NCBI GenBank assembly: GCA_963556255.1
Contig: OY744611.1
Coordinates: forward strand, 30,602,603-30,666,602
Source of the DNA: Allolobophora icterica
Taxonomy: Eukaryota; Annelida; Clitellata; Crassiclitellata; Lumbricidae
DNA: 64,000 nt
Direction: 5' to 3'
Shown here: piece after piece, positions 1-10,296 of the stretch
Position numbering within the stretch: the first letter of the stretch is position 1
Layout of the letters: each line of letters opens with the position of its first letter
The notes under the pieces: generated by a model
Database searches by the model: none
Seen by the model: only the letters and a program-made list of their open reading frames with translations
Told to the model about the DNA's origin: nothing
Made by a program: the position numbers and the translations under genes

Positions 1-659
1 TGACAGGCATGTCTAATACGTGGATATGTGATCATTTATGGTAAACCAGGCCTACTGGGTTAACCCAGCCTGTCATCTCAGTGTGACCATTAAAGTTGAG
101 CAGCTTAACAAGGTTACTGTAATGTTTTCACTTAATTCCTGTACCATTTTCCAAGGAGTTTCACACCAAAATCCCACTTTCTCTTGCCCCATGGAGAACA
201 ACATCAACAAAGGTATTGAATACGTTGTAAGTACAAACTAAGCTCAACACTACCTCGTAATCAGAAAAAGGCAGGTCAAAATGTGCAAACAAATCCATGC
301 TTGGTGTGACCAGCCAGCCACCTAATGAAGAATGTCTGTCCTGTATGGACCTTGTGGTCTGGACATTGCATATTCTACCATAAGCCTAGGGAATATCAGT
401 CCGTTAGTGTAACTGTTTTGTTGAAAACACTTATATCCTGTCATTTTTACTCAATTTCCCCAAAACAAAGACCAGATATTCTGAACATCATGTCAACTGT
501 AAACTGTCAACCCTGGAAGCAAATGCTAAAAGAGCCAACCAATTAAAACTTCTCTAGTTTTTAAGCAATATTTATTCACAGATGAACTTGATGTTCTTAA
601 TACATACTAAAATAATTCACACTAATAAACATTAGTAGTTCTTCTAGAGCTATTACATG
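1..659. other. No feature recognised
   Basis: AT-rich sequence with two short ORFs (67 and 73 codons) that lack recognisable motifs. I see no gene or repeat boundary here. Confidence 0.3.
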
Positions 660-1070
660 TGTGTAAAGCTTTGATACAGTTAATCATGATATACTAGAAA
701 AATTAGAGAAAATATTGCACATTATCAGCATGCTATAATCAACAGTTGAAGTTATGCAAAACGATTATGGGATCCTTGTGCAGTACCAAAAGGCACGTCT
801 AAGGACCCATTTCAGTTGTAGCTGATTTACATTACTGATGCCACTGCTATGTTAATAACTTTTTGTTTCCTGATGACGTTACTATACTTTACTCTAGCTT
901 AAACCAAACTGTTAATACAATGCTAAATAGTAAACTGGGCAAACTTACACTTTTATTTATGAAAAAATTGTCCTATATAGTAAGAAAGCTAACTATGTGT
1001 CATTCTTGGCAGTTTCCAAAGCTTTTTAAGTAATATTTAATTCAGTTTCCTTTTCTCTGGGAGACAGATG
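660..1070 (+). pseudogene. Degenerate non-LTR reverse transcriptase fragment
   Basis: With frameshifts, the plus strand reads F-DTVNHDILEKLEKIL (from ~670), then VPKGTSKDP (~785, matching the VPQGSxLGP block), then LIYITDA and FLDDVTILYSSL (~815-900, matching the INDL and FADD blocks), then a KLxLLFMKK-like segment. The block order matches the palm of non-LTR reverse transcriptases of the jockey/L2 type. It is heavily decayed and certainly non-functional. Confidence 0.45.
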
Positions 1071-1780
1071 ACAATCTCATCCAACTTTTTTCTTTCTTCC
1101 AAAACATTTATATTAAAAGAAAATAAATAATGCTTTTTACTTAGGAAATTATTATTGTAATTATGTTGATCAAGAAATGTGATGCTGTTCATTGCAAAAC
1201 TGCAAAAGTTTAGATGGATTTGAAAATATTATAATTAAACTTACCATGGATAAGTATAAAACAATTGTGAACACAAGTTGTGCTGTCAATGCTAGGAAGC
1301 GTGCAGGAACCAAACCACTCACCGCCATTCTACCTCTAGTGCAAAAAAAGAAAGATTTTTTTGTAAACAATCAACAGTTGCACGTAAAAAACAAGCAGTG
1401 CTCAGCTAACTATAAGATTCACCACTGATGAGCTCCTAACGACACGTAGAGCCCAACTGATGCGGTAGAACAGCCTGCACTCTGCACCAATCCACAGACT
1501 ATCCTGATTTTCCAGTGGAGACTGCCACTCCACATAGTTAGCATGCTGAAAGTATTCTAAGTATGGGTCAGTCGATGATCATGTGGAAGGCCCTGATAAT
1601 CAGTATTTCAGCACAGTCCAATTTACGCTACGAGAGAATGGCAAAAGAGAAGTAACTCCAAGAATGCATACTAGGTCACAATAAAAGTCCAGATGAATGA
1701 AAATTATCAAGCAAAATCCAATGCAACCAACCAGAGAAACACGATGATGTGGCTAAGTTACACAGGTCTGCAAACCAAAT
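1071..1780. other. No gene recognised
   Basis: Contains a 78-codon plus-strand ORF (1192-1428) with no recognisable domain. It may be a continuation of the decayed LINE to its left. The right end is the TSD of the MITE at 1789. Confidence 0.3.
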
Positions 1781-1788
1781 GGTATGGC

Positions 1789-2049
1789 CAGTGCTTTTTT
1801 CAGCCGGAACGCGCCGGAACAGCGTTCCGGCACCTATTTTCAGCTACTAAAATTTTTTTAAATTTTATTAATAAAAACAATAATTTAGATATTTCAATGC
1901 AATTTCAGTGTTTTGAACTGTTTTCAGTGTTTATTGAGACCCCTTCACCCCAATCTCGTTTTTCTCGTAATTTTAGCCCCCCACAATTGTTCCGTTCCGA
2001 AACCTATTTTTTCCATTCCGGAACCTTTTTTTCCAGAGAAAAAGCACTG
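1789..2049. mobile_element. Short hAT-like MITE, copy 1 (TIR CAGTGCTTTTTTC family)
   Basis: A 261-bp element flanked by the perfect 8-bp TSD GGTATGGC (1781-1788 and 2050-2057). Its ends are inverted: CAGTGCTTTTTTC on the left, GAAAAAGCACTG on the right. Subterminal GTTCCGGAACG-like palindromes are conserved with the copies at 11550, 20662 and 59731. The 8-bp TSD and CA...TG ends place it with hAT-type non-autonomous elements. No coding capacity. Confidence 0.85.
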
Positions 2050-2057
2050 GGTATGGC

Positions 2058-2410
2058 CAAGGATATATATTATCAGTCTGGGTCTAGCAGTTCCAGTTAG
2101 GGAATGCCCTGCCTACTTGCAGCAGGTTTGTTGCCCCACTTCAGGTTTGGCTGGCTGTAGTAATCTTCGTTCTGCAGCTCAAGGTGAACTTATTGTTCCC
2201 TTTTCACGCACTTCAAAGACACAACATCGTGTCTTTTCCGTGGTTGGGCCTACCACATGGAATAACATTCCTTCTGATCTGCCTGTTCTTTTAGCTAGGG
2301 ACTCTGCATACACTTCTACAAGCATCTAAAAACTGTTCTTTATCTTCTAGTTGGGCTGGGAGTGCCTCTACTTAGGTATCTTGAAGGGGTGCTATATAAG
2401 TCCTTTGAAT
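2058..2410 (+). mobile_element. CR1-like LINE 3' end (reverse transcriptase C-terminal tail)
   Basis: Plus-strand reading frames give PAYLQQVCCPTSGLAGCSN...IVPFSRTSKTQHRVFSVVGPTTWNNIP, the conserved tail (YLxxL...R...FSVxGPxxWNxLP) that follows the RT domain in CR1-like LINEs. Downstream are GTGCTATATAAGTCC and a GAATGAATGAAT terminus. It is 5'-truncated and separated from upstream sequence by the MITE at 1789-2049. Confidence 0.65.
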
Positions 2411-3690
2411 GAATGAATTTTATGAAATATCAAACGAAACTCACAATGCATAAATTTTCATAAAATGAATAAAAAATTTAAAAAGCAAATATTAACTTGG
2501 TTCCTGCAGTATATACACCAGCGGGGTGTGTAGCGAATCCCCGAAACGCGAATCCCCGAAACGAACTTCAGCCGGATCCCCGAAATCGATTTGTCATGCA
2601 TAAGAGTTCAAACTTCAACAATTCATTTCTAAACAGAGTGTTACATTTCAAACATTACAGTTTAATTTCGGGAATATTTGAATAGTTCTCGGGATTTCGA
2701 CCGCTTTCTATAAAACTTTTTTCGGGAAATCGGGCTGCTGTGTATATTTACCGTTTTAGGGTATTTGGGTCGACCCCTACAAGCGTGCCCGCGTATTTAC
2801 GGCATAAAGCAAGAGTTAACAAAAATATATAAACTACCCCAAAGAAAGTAACTTTTCGTATGATGCTGAAATTCCTCAATGTACACAAATAAACATTTAA
2901 ATACAATTATAACCGCAAAACATGTCTCTGTTTTTATTCAAGAAGCAATATCGTTGCCGTCCATGCGCCATTAATAGGCTGGTTCCCTTTATTTCCGTTG
3001 CTAAGGCTGTAACAAAGTAAGTATGTCAGTAACGGAGTGAAATCGTCGATGAACTTGTTCATTGCCTTCTAGATGTCAGTATCTACAAGGCAATGATTCG
3101 TTAAGATCTTCAACGCTGAGAATGACCATAGCCGCAATACCCTATTTAGGTCGCGCATTATCATTATGGCTCTGTTACTGTATCGAGACCAAAGCAATAA
3201 GAATATAATTCTTCGATTGAAGACTTTTATAATAAAACAATTAAGGATTATTCCCAATGGACTTCATATGTCCTGCGTATGGACTATTGAACTACTATGA
3301 ACTAATATGCTGGACATATCATATCGAACGTATTTTCTTATTATGATCATGTCTTCAACATAATTGTGACGCCGTTTTTTTGGCGTGTCAGATTGGGTTT
3401 TGGAGAAGCAAAAAGTTGTATAGGCCTACCGGTATTTCAGAAATTTGAATTCTTCGGCAGCGCAGCCGATTCGTCGAATCGGATCTTTAATGGCATGGCA
3501 CCCATTGAAACGAGGTGCAGAGGTATATTAATTAAGGATCTCAGCTGACAAATTCATTTTTAAAAATGAGCCGGTATGTCAGCTCAGACAGCTGCAAAAT
3601 AATATCGCTTTCGCTCGACTCTAGAAAGAGTTTAGGTCATGCTTTTATCAGCAGTCGACTCCACTATCTGCTAGATAGGCCTACGGCGTG
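2411..3690. other. No gene recognised
   Basis: At 2530-2590 there are three copies of a (G)ATCCCCGAAA motif, and related TTTCGGGAA motifs recur to ~2735, which hints at a decayed foldback element, but no TSD was found. The remainder shows no coding or repeat structure. Confidence 0.3.
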
Positions 3691-3699
3691 AACGCGAGC

Positions 3700-4108
3700 T
3701 AGCCTGCTGAAGAAGTTGCAAAGCGTTCAGAACGCTGAAGCCTGCAGGTTCAATACAGAGGTTCGACAGTTGGACCATAATTATCACCTCTGTACTTCGA
3801 GAATTCCACTGGCTTCTCGTTCGTTACAGGATGGCCTTCAAGGTGGCGACACAAGTTTACAAGTGTCTACACGGAATGGGGCCACTATGCTAAGCCAAAG
3901 ATTGTGTGCCAGCATCGTCAGCTCCTGGTCGGTCTCGATTGCGTTCGGGAGAGAACGTGGTCTGGAAAGGCTACTGTCACGCGCCATAGGCCTAGTAGAA
4001 CATTCGGTGCATCGATCTGGTCCAATGGTCTGAACTCCTCTGTCCGTCGAACTCCGTGTTGCGGAACTTTCTATCGAAAGCTTCAGGAAGAAATTAAAGA
4101 CTTGCCAT
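3700..4108 (+). mobile_element. CR1-like LINE reverse transcriptase C-terminal tail, frameshifted
   Basis: Alternating plus frames read LQSVQNAEA, QLDH, FKVATQVYKCLHGMGPL-like, SGERGLERLLSRAIGLVEHSVHRSGPMVW and LRVAELSIESFRKKLKT. These are the usual successive motifs of the CR1-like LINE tail. The copy is 5'-truncated and interrupted at its end by the hAT element at 4117. Confidence 0.6.
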
Positions 4109-4116
4109 CATCTGAT

Positions 4117-4987
4117 CAGTCTTGTTGTCAAGACCTTAAACCTCAAGACCAAGACCAAGACCTTGATCCTCAAGACCAAGACCAAGACCTTGAACCTCGA
4201 GACCAAGACCAAGACCAAGACTTTTAACCTCGAGACCAAGACCTTGAACCTCAAGACCAAGACCAAGACCAAGACCCAAAAAATCGAAATCAGGTCAAGA
4301 CTTCTAAAAATTGTCAAGTCGGAATATTCGCTATTTTAATGAAAACATGAGTCTTTTATTTTATTCAAGCAAATTAACTTTAAATGCAAACTGCAGAGAA
4401 ATCCGAATTTGTATTCAAAAGTCCTTCATGCAAACTCTTATACCAAATGCCTTTTGTATTTTATAAAAACCAATTCGCTCAGAATTTTCTGACCAATTGC
4501 GTGCCTGGTGGGCCACATAAAAATTCCGCCATGTGAAAAAATACGTTCTACAGGTGCTGAAGTCGCTGACACACACAGAGTAGCTTTTCAAGCACTGGAT
4601 GTAAATGTACAGATAGTGAGTCCTTTTGAAATCTTCCCATGGTTTATCATACCGTCTGATACAGAATTATAACTGTTGCTGCTGCCAATGGATTTTCCTG
4701 ACCAACATGACTTGTAGGCCTATCCATCCATAGATATTGGTCGCATGATGCAAGCAGGCTTGATACAGAATTCTTGAGTTATGTTAAATGACTGTTCATA
4801 TTAACAGCCGGTCTTGGTCTTGGTCTTGCGACCAAGACTTTGAACCTCAAGACCAAGACCAAGACCTTGAACCTCAAGACCAAGACCAAGACCTTGAACC
4901 TCAAGACCAAGACCAAGACCAAGACTTTTAAAAACGAACTCGAGTGCACTCGAGACCAAGACCTTGGTCTCGAGGACAACAAGACTG
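4117..4987 (-). mobile_element. Non-autonomous hAT element with subterminal minisatellites, copy 1
   Basis: 871 bp with a perfect 13-bp TIR (CAGTCTTGTTGTC ... GACAACAAGACTG) and a perfect 8-bp TSD CATCTGAT (4109-4116, 4988-4995). Both subterminal regions are arrays of a 27-bp unit (GGTCTT three times plus GAGGTTCAA on the minus strand; 21-bp variants with two GGTCTT). A 16-bp palindrome CTCGAGTGCACTCGAG is at 4939-4954. The ~500-bp core, read on the minus strand (~4640-4470), gives SAPVERIFSHGGIFMRP-like and LVFIKY-like segments in shifted frames: the hAT transposase C-terminal dimerisation domain. No intact transposase. Inserted in a LINE tail. Confidence 0.9.
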
Positions 4988-5074
4988 CATCTGATTAAGT
5001 ATACGCATATATAGCTGCTGTTACGGGGTATAATTTAGTAATATTTGTAACTTGCGTTTTATAAATCTTCATAC

Positions 5075-5964
<890 letters not shown>

Positions 5965-5972
5965 GTCTTTAC

Positions 5973-6871
5973 CAGTCTTGTTGTCCTCGAGACCAAGGTC
6001 TTGGTCTCGAGTGCACTCGAGTTCGTTTTTAAAAGTCTTGGTCTTGGTCTTGGTCTTGAGGTTCAAGGTCTTGGTCTTGGTCTTGGTCTTGAGGTTCAAG
6101 GTCTTGGTCTTGGTCTTGAGGTTCAAAGTCTTGGTCTTGGTCTCGCAAGACCAAGACCAAGACCGGCTGTTAATATGAACAGTCATTTAACAGAACTCAA
6201 GAATTCTGTATCAAGCCTGCTTGCATCATACGACCAATATCTATGGATGGATACAAGTCATGTTGGTCAGGAAAACCCATTGGCAGCAGCAACAGTTATT
6301 CTGTATCAGACGGTATGATAAACCATGGGAAGATTTCAAAAGGACTCACTATCTGTACATTTACATCCAGTGCTTGAAAAGCTACTCTGTGTGTGTCAGC
6401 GACTTCAGCACCTGTAGAACGTATTTTTTCACATGGCGGAATTTTTATGAGGCCCACCAGGCACGTCTTGGTCAGAAAATTCTGAGCGAATTGGTTTTTA
6501 TAAAATACAAAAGGCATTTGGTATAAGAGTTTGCATGAAGGACTTTTGAATACAAATTCGGATTTCTCTGCAGTTTGCATTTAAAGTTAATTTGCTTGAA
6601 TAAAATAAAAGACTCATGTTTTCATTAAAATAGCGAATATTCCGACTTGACAATTTTTAGAAGTCTTGACCTGATTTCGATTTTTTGGGTCTTGGTCTTG
6701 GTCTTGGTCTTGAGGTTCAAGGTCTTGGTCTTGGTCTTGGTCTCGAGGTTCAAGGTCTTGGTCTTGGTCTTGGTCTCGAGGTTCAAGGTCTTGGTCTTGG
6801 TCTTGGTCTTGAGGTTCAAGGTCTTGGTCTTGGTCTTGGTCTTGAGGTTTAAGGTCTTGACAACAAGACTG
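5973..6871 (+). mobile_element. Non-autonomous hAT element with subterminal minisatellites, copy 2
   Basis: 899 bp, same family as 4117-4987 but inverted. Perfect 13-bp TIR and perfect 8-bp TSD GTCTTTAC (5965-5972, 6872-6879). The hAT C-terminal remnant reads on the plus strand at ~6340-6520. The core is nearly identical to copies 1 and 4, so these copies spread recently. Palindrome CTCGAGTGCACTCGAG at ~6006-6021. Confidence 0.9.
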
Positions 6872-6879
6872 GTCTTTAC

Positions 6880-7280
6880 TCTTCCTATCAATCCATTCAT
6901 TTTTTATGAACCCGTCATCATGACGGGCAGATACTCTACACTCTAGTCAATAATAGACTCGATAACAATGCAGCTCCATACACCAGCCAGGATTTCCATT
7001 GGCCTTAGATGAGACCATATGGGCTCTATACAGGTCCCACTTGGGAATTTGGTCTCAATGTTGGCGTGTTTGCAGGGACAAAACAATAGGATAGAATACT
7101 ACATGAAAACGTGCTCGAATGAAAATGAGAATGATAATATAACAATTTAAGGTTTGGCAACAATTCGCTTTTGCCCACTGTTTTCGATACAAAAGATTCA
7201 GCCAGTGTTGGACGAAATTTTACAAAGCAGACTGTTATTATTATGCCAACAAAAAACTACTCTGGAAATGTTGTCGATTG
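6880..7280. other. No gene recognised
   Basis: Spacer between the hAT element and a dispersed repeat. No supported feature. Confidence 0.3.
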
Positions 7281-7600
7281 TAACTCAACATTTATATAGC
7301 GCTGCCTCGAAAGAACTCTTCAAAGGCGCTTGCGACTTCACAGACTGAAGCCATGATCGATTTGAATTGCTTTAAACACTGGCGTAAACAAAGACAACGA
7401 ATTCTAAGGAAAGAACAATGAATGCGCTTGCGATCCGTGTGGTGGAACGAAGACATCTTTTCTTCCTGGCTGGTTCAGACACTCTACCTATCAAGGGTCG
7501 TTATGCGGGGTCCGAACAGCATGCGTGAAATTGCAACTGTTGGATTACAGGCCAAGCACGCTAACGATAGACCACCGTGTCAAATCCCCCTTCTTTGGGA
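7281..7600 (-). repeat. Dispersed repeat with TATATAGCGC motif
   Basis: The segment AACATTTATATAGCGCTGC...CAAAGGCGCTTGCGACTTCACAG and what follows resemble 28720-28900. Read on the minus strand, the paired GGCGC/GCGCC boxes resemble the 3' hairpin of the LINE family at 35165 and 47941. Probably an old LINE 3' end. Confidence 0.4.
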
Positions 7601-7707
7601 TAGATTTATTCATTTATTTTGCTGCTGCCATGTCGGCAGCAGCAAAATAAATGATCCAGCCAAAAACCTCTACTGCAGTTGTCTTACATAGGATTCGGAA
7701 TGATACT

Positions 7708-7778
7708 ATATATGTATACATATATATATGTATATATATGTATATGTATATATATACATATATATATGTATATATATA

Positions 7779-7856
<78 letters not shown>
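7708..7856. repeat. TA/TATG dinucleotide-rich microsatellite
   Basis: About 150 bp of alternating TA with TATG interruptions. A smaller related tract lies at ~8018-8050. Confidence 0.95.
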
Positions 7857-7858
<2 letters not shown>

Positions 7859-7859
7859 C

Positions 7860-8367
7860 CCACATCTTAAGGCAGGAACGCATAAATATAGCGCTCCCCC
7901 AAAGATCAACTTAACCAATAACGACCACATTTGTTATCTCGAAAATAATATTTAGGCTACTATAAATATGTTCAAACGACAATTTTTAACTAAGCCCTAT
8001 CTATCTATTAATATTATATATATATGTGTGTATATATATATTTATATTATACACTTTTATTTGTTTTTTATGATTTTATTACATTTACTTCATTTTAAAT
8101 GGATAACGGGGACCAATATTTGAAGATAAAGCAATAAGTTTAATAACTAGACTGAATCATTCCGTTTCAAAATTTTCGCCTACTCTTCAGTTGCGCCCTG
8201 TACAATGGCGCCGCTGGAACATCCCTCGCTACGGCACTGCCTGAAGTTCGTCAGCTTGCCCGTCTTTAGCAATAAGAAACGTTCAATATTATGTGCAAAC
8301 GTGCTCAAATGAAAATAAGATTAACGTTATAACAACAGCCCTCGCGATGTCAGCACGAGAGACATTC
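7860..8367. other. No gene recognised
   Basis: No supported feature. The motif GTGCAAACGTGCTCAAATGAAAATAAGA near 8293 resembles 7108-7135, so a short dispersed repeat is possible. Confidence 0.3.
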
Positions 8368-8375
8368 AGTGATGC

Positions 8376-8551
8376 CAGGGGCGTCTACCTCCTCCCCCCA
8401 AAAAATCATTGGAGCAACTTTCCCTCCCACCCCACCACTACCCCTTCCCCTTCCCCCAATAGTGGTGGAACATACACTGACAGATCTTCCCATCCCCCTA
8501 TTTTTTTGATGGAGCATTTGCTCCAAAGATTCTATGGAGTAGACGCCTCTG
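8376..8551. mobile_element. hAT-like MITE, TIR CAGGGGCGTCTAC
   Basis: 176 bp. Left end CAGGGGCGTCTACCTCC and right end GGAGTAGACGCCTCTG are inverted with one mismatch over the outer 13 bp. Flanks AGTGATGC (8368-8375) and AATGATGC (8552-8559) match at 7 of 8 positions, consistent with a hAT-type TSD. Confidence 0.75.
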
Positions 8552-8559
8552 AATGATGC

Positions 8560-9015
8560 ATGTCAACATGCAAGACATCAAACTCATTGCAGAGACCAAA
8601 CACTGTTTATAAGATACATTTGCCAGCTCTACAAGAACCAATTGCCACCGCACAGCGTGGATGAAAACAAAGGTCTAATAAATGGCGAGCGTTCGTTTAA
8701 CAGCATCAACAGTTTTCTCTGATTGGCACTATAATGCGATTTTGTTCACGGAAAATGTAAGAGGCTAGCGAGAAACGTGACACTGTATCATGCTCTTTGT
8801 CTTCATAGGAAATCACACTGTTGCAACGGAATAGCGACAGAATTATGATCACACACAACCAAATGCCGAGACTGTACTCGTCGATTATCTTTAACACATA
8901 CAAACGAAAGCTGAATCTTTATTCGTTGATGAATTAGTTGTATTCATTATTTATTAGTCTTTGTTTCTAAATAATAATTATTGCAATTTATCGCCAACAA
9001 GCGGACAGTCCAGCC
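8560..9015. other. No gene recognised
   Basis: A 65-codon minus ORF (8706-8903) has no recognisable motif. No repeat boundary seen. Confidence 0.3.
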
Positions 9016-9191
9016 CAGGCGCGGATTTAGAGGGGGGCGGAAGCGGCGTACGCCCCCCCTAAAACTGATTTATAATCGTTTCACTGTTAACCTTCAGTGG
9101 AGACCAGTTGTTTTATATGAGAAACTATATACTTTTTTAAAGTTCCATAACATTTTCTATAAAAAGGATCATTATAGTTTTGCGTGATCTA

Positions 9192-9243
<52 letters not shown>

Positions 9244-9319
9244 ATATATATATATATTTACGGGATTGGATTGGTAGTATTTACGCCCCCCCTAACCAGA
9301 AATCCTGGATCCGCCCCTG
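9016..9319. mobile_element. MITE with GGCGGATC-type inverted ends
   Basis: Left end CAGGCGCGGATTTAGAGGGG and right end CCTGGATCCGCCCCTG are imperfect inverted repeats, with CGCCCCCCCTAA blocks inside both ends and an AT tract at 9196-9258. Flanks share CAGCC. The paralogous flank of gene E (~60920) lacks the element, which supports an insertion. Confidence 0.6.
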
Positions 9320-9420
9320 CAGCCATGCAACCAGCGGCGCAAAGAAGGTGCTACAGTAGGTCTAAGAAAATCGACAGTTTGTTCATTCATTTCTGAAAAG
9401 TGCTCAAGAAACATCTACGA

Positions 9421-9790
9421 CATAGGCGTAGCTACATGGAGGCAAGAGGAGGAATTTGCCTCCTCTTGGTTTAGCGAATTAAAAAATTCTCCATGTATTT
9501 TCTGAAGTAGACCCCAGGAGAGGTGGATTTTGCCTCCTCCCTCTTGATTTGTGTCGAAGAAAGTCCTCGAATGTGTTAATGACTAAAAAAAAAAAAAAAA
9601 AAAAAGGTCATCAACTTTTTTCGTGACGAAATTTTCGAAATTCTCAGAGCAAAATTCTAAAATTCTCAGAAGTTTTTTCGGACGCTGAAAAATTTCCCTC
9701 TGACCTCTGAAACAAAATCGCCGCCACTGCATAAAAGTTTAGACAAGCAGTAGTTGCCTCCTCTTGAATTGAAGTCTGGCTACGCCCCTG
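9421..9790. mobile_element. hAT-like MITE, GGCGTAGC-type ends
   Basis: 370 bp with perfect 8-bp TSD ATCTACGA (9413-9420, 9791-9798). Ends CATAGGCGTAGC and GCTACGCCCCTG are inverted with mismatches. The interior includes GGTCATCAACTTTTTTCG and AAAATCGCCGCCACTG, also present in the element at 58756-59257. It interrupts the 3' flank of gene A; the flank of gene E is empty here. Confidence 0.8.
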
Positions 9791-9932
9791 ATCTACGAAT
9801 GTCATTTTGGTACCTATAACAGTGCAACCTGCATTACATTCACTTGCTTCACAGCTACGACTCAACGTCAGCGGTCCAGGTGGTTGCACAAGAAGTAGAA
9901 CTTTGAAACGCAACAGAAAGCAATCTCAAGAG

Positions 9933-10128
9933 ATGCAGAATTTGACGATCAGGCGAGTATAAAGTATTCAGAAAACAGGTGTGATGGGACTCTCAAGATA
10001 CGTAAGAAGATTCTAAAAGGATATGGTCAAATGCAGAATTTGACGATCAGGCGAGTATAAAGTATTCAGAAAACAGATGTGATGGGACTCTCAAGAGACG
10101 TAAAAAGATTCTAACAGGACATGGCCAA
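9933..10128. repeat. 98-bp tandem duplication in the 3' flank of gene A
   Basis: ATGCAGAATTTGACGATCAG starts at 9933 and again at 10031, and the following ~65 bp are nearly identical, giving a 98-bp unit repeated twice. Not present in the other units. Confidence 0.8.
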
Positions 10129-10296
10129 TCTTCCTATAGTCAATATGCAACAGCTAGGTACAGTTTACATTTAGCAGCTGTGAGAGAAATGGACAGCAGC
10201 TTTATACAGGAGAAGAATCTTCTTCAAATGATGTGAACCAGTGGTAGAAATACCACTGAACAACCTGCACCTGAACCGCTTCAGGAATGATCTGAA

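Noticed and set aside
1192..1428. 78-codon ORF as a small gene
   Set aside because: No domain or signal; adjacent to a decayed LINE; length expected by chance.
2500..2790. Foldback element with CCCCGAAA/TTTCGGG motifs
   Set aside because: No convincing inverted ends or target duplication could be defined.
4120..4290. GACCAA arrays look like CRISPR repeats or a repeat protein ([20 protein letters not shown])
   Set aside because: They are minisatellites in the subterminal regions of TIR/TSD-bounded hAT elements. Units are contiguous without unique spacers, and all frames are open by periodicity.
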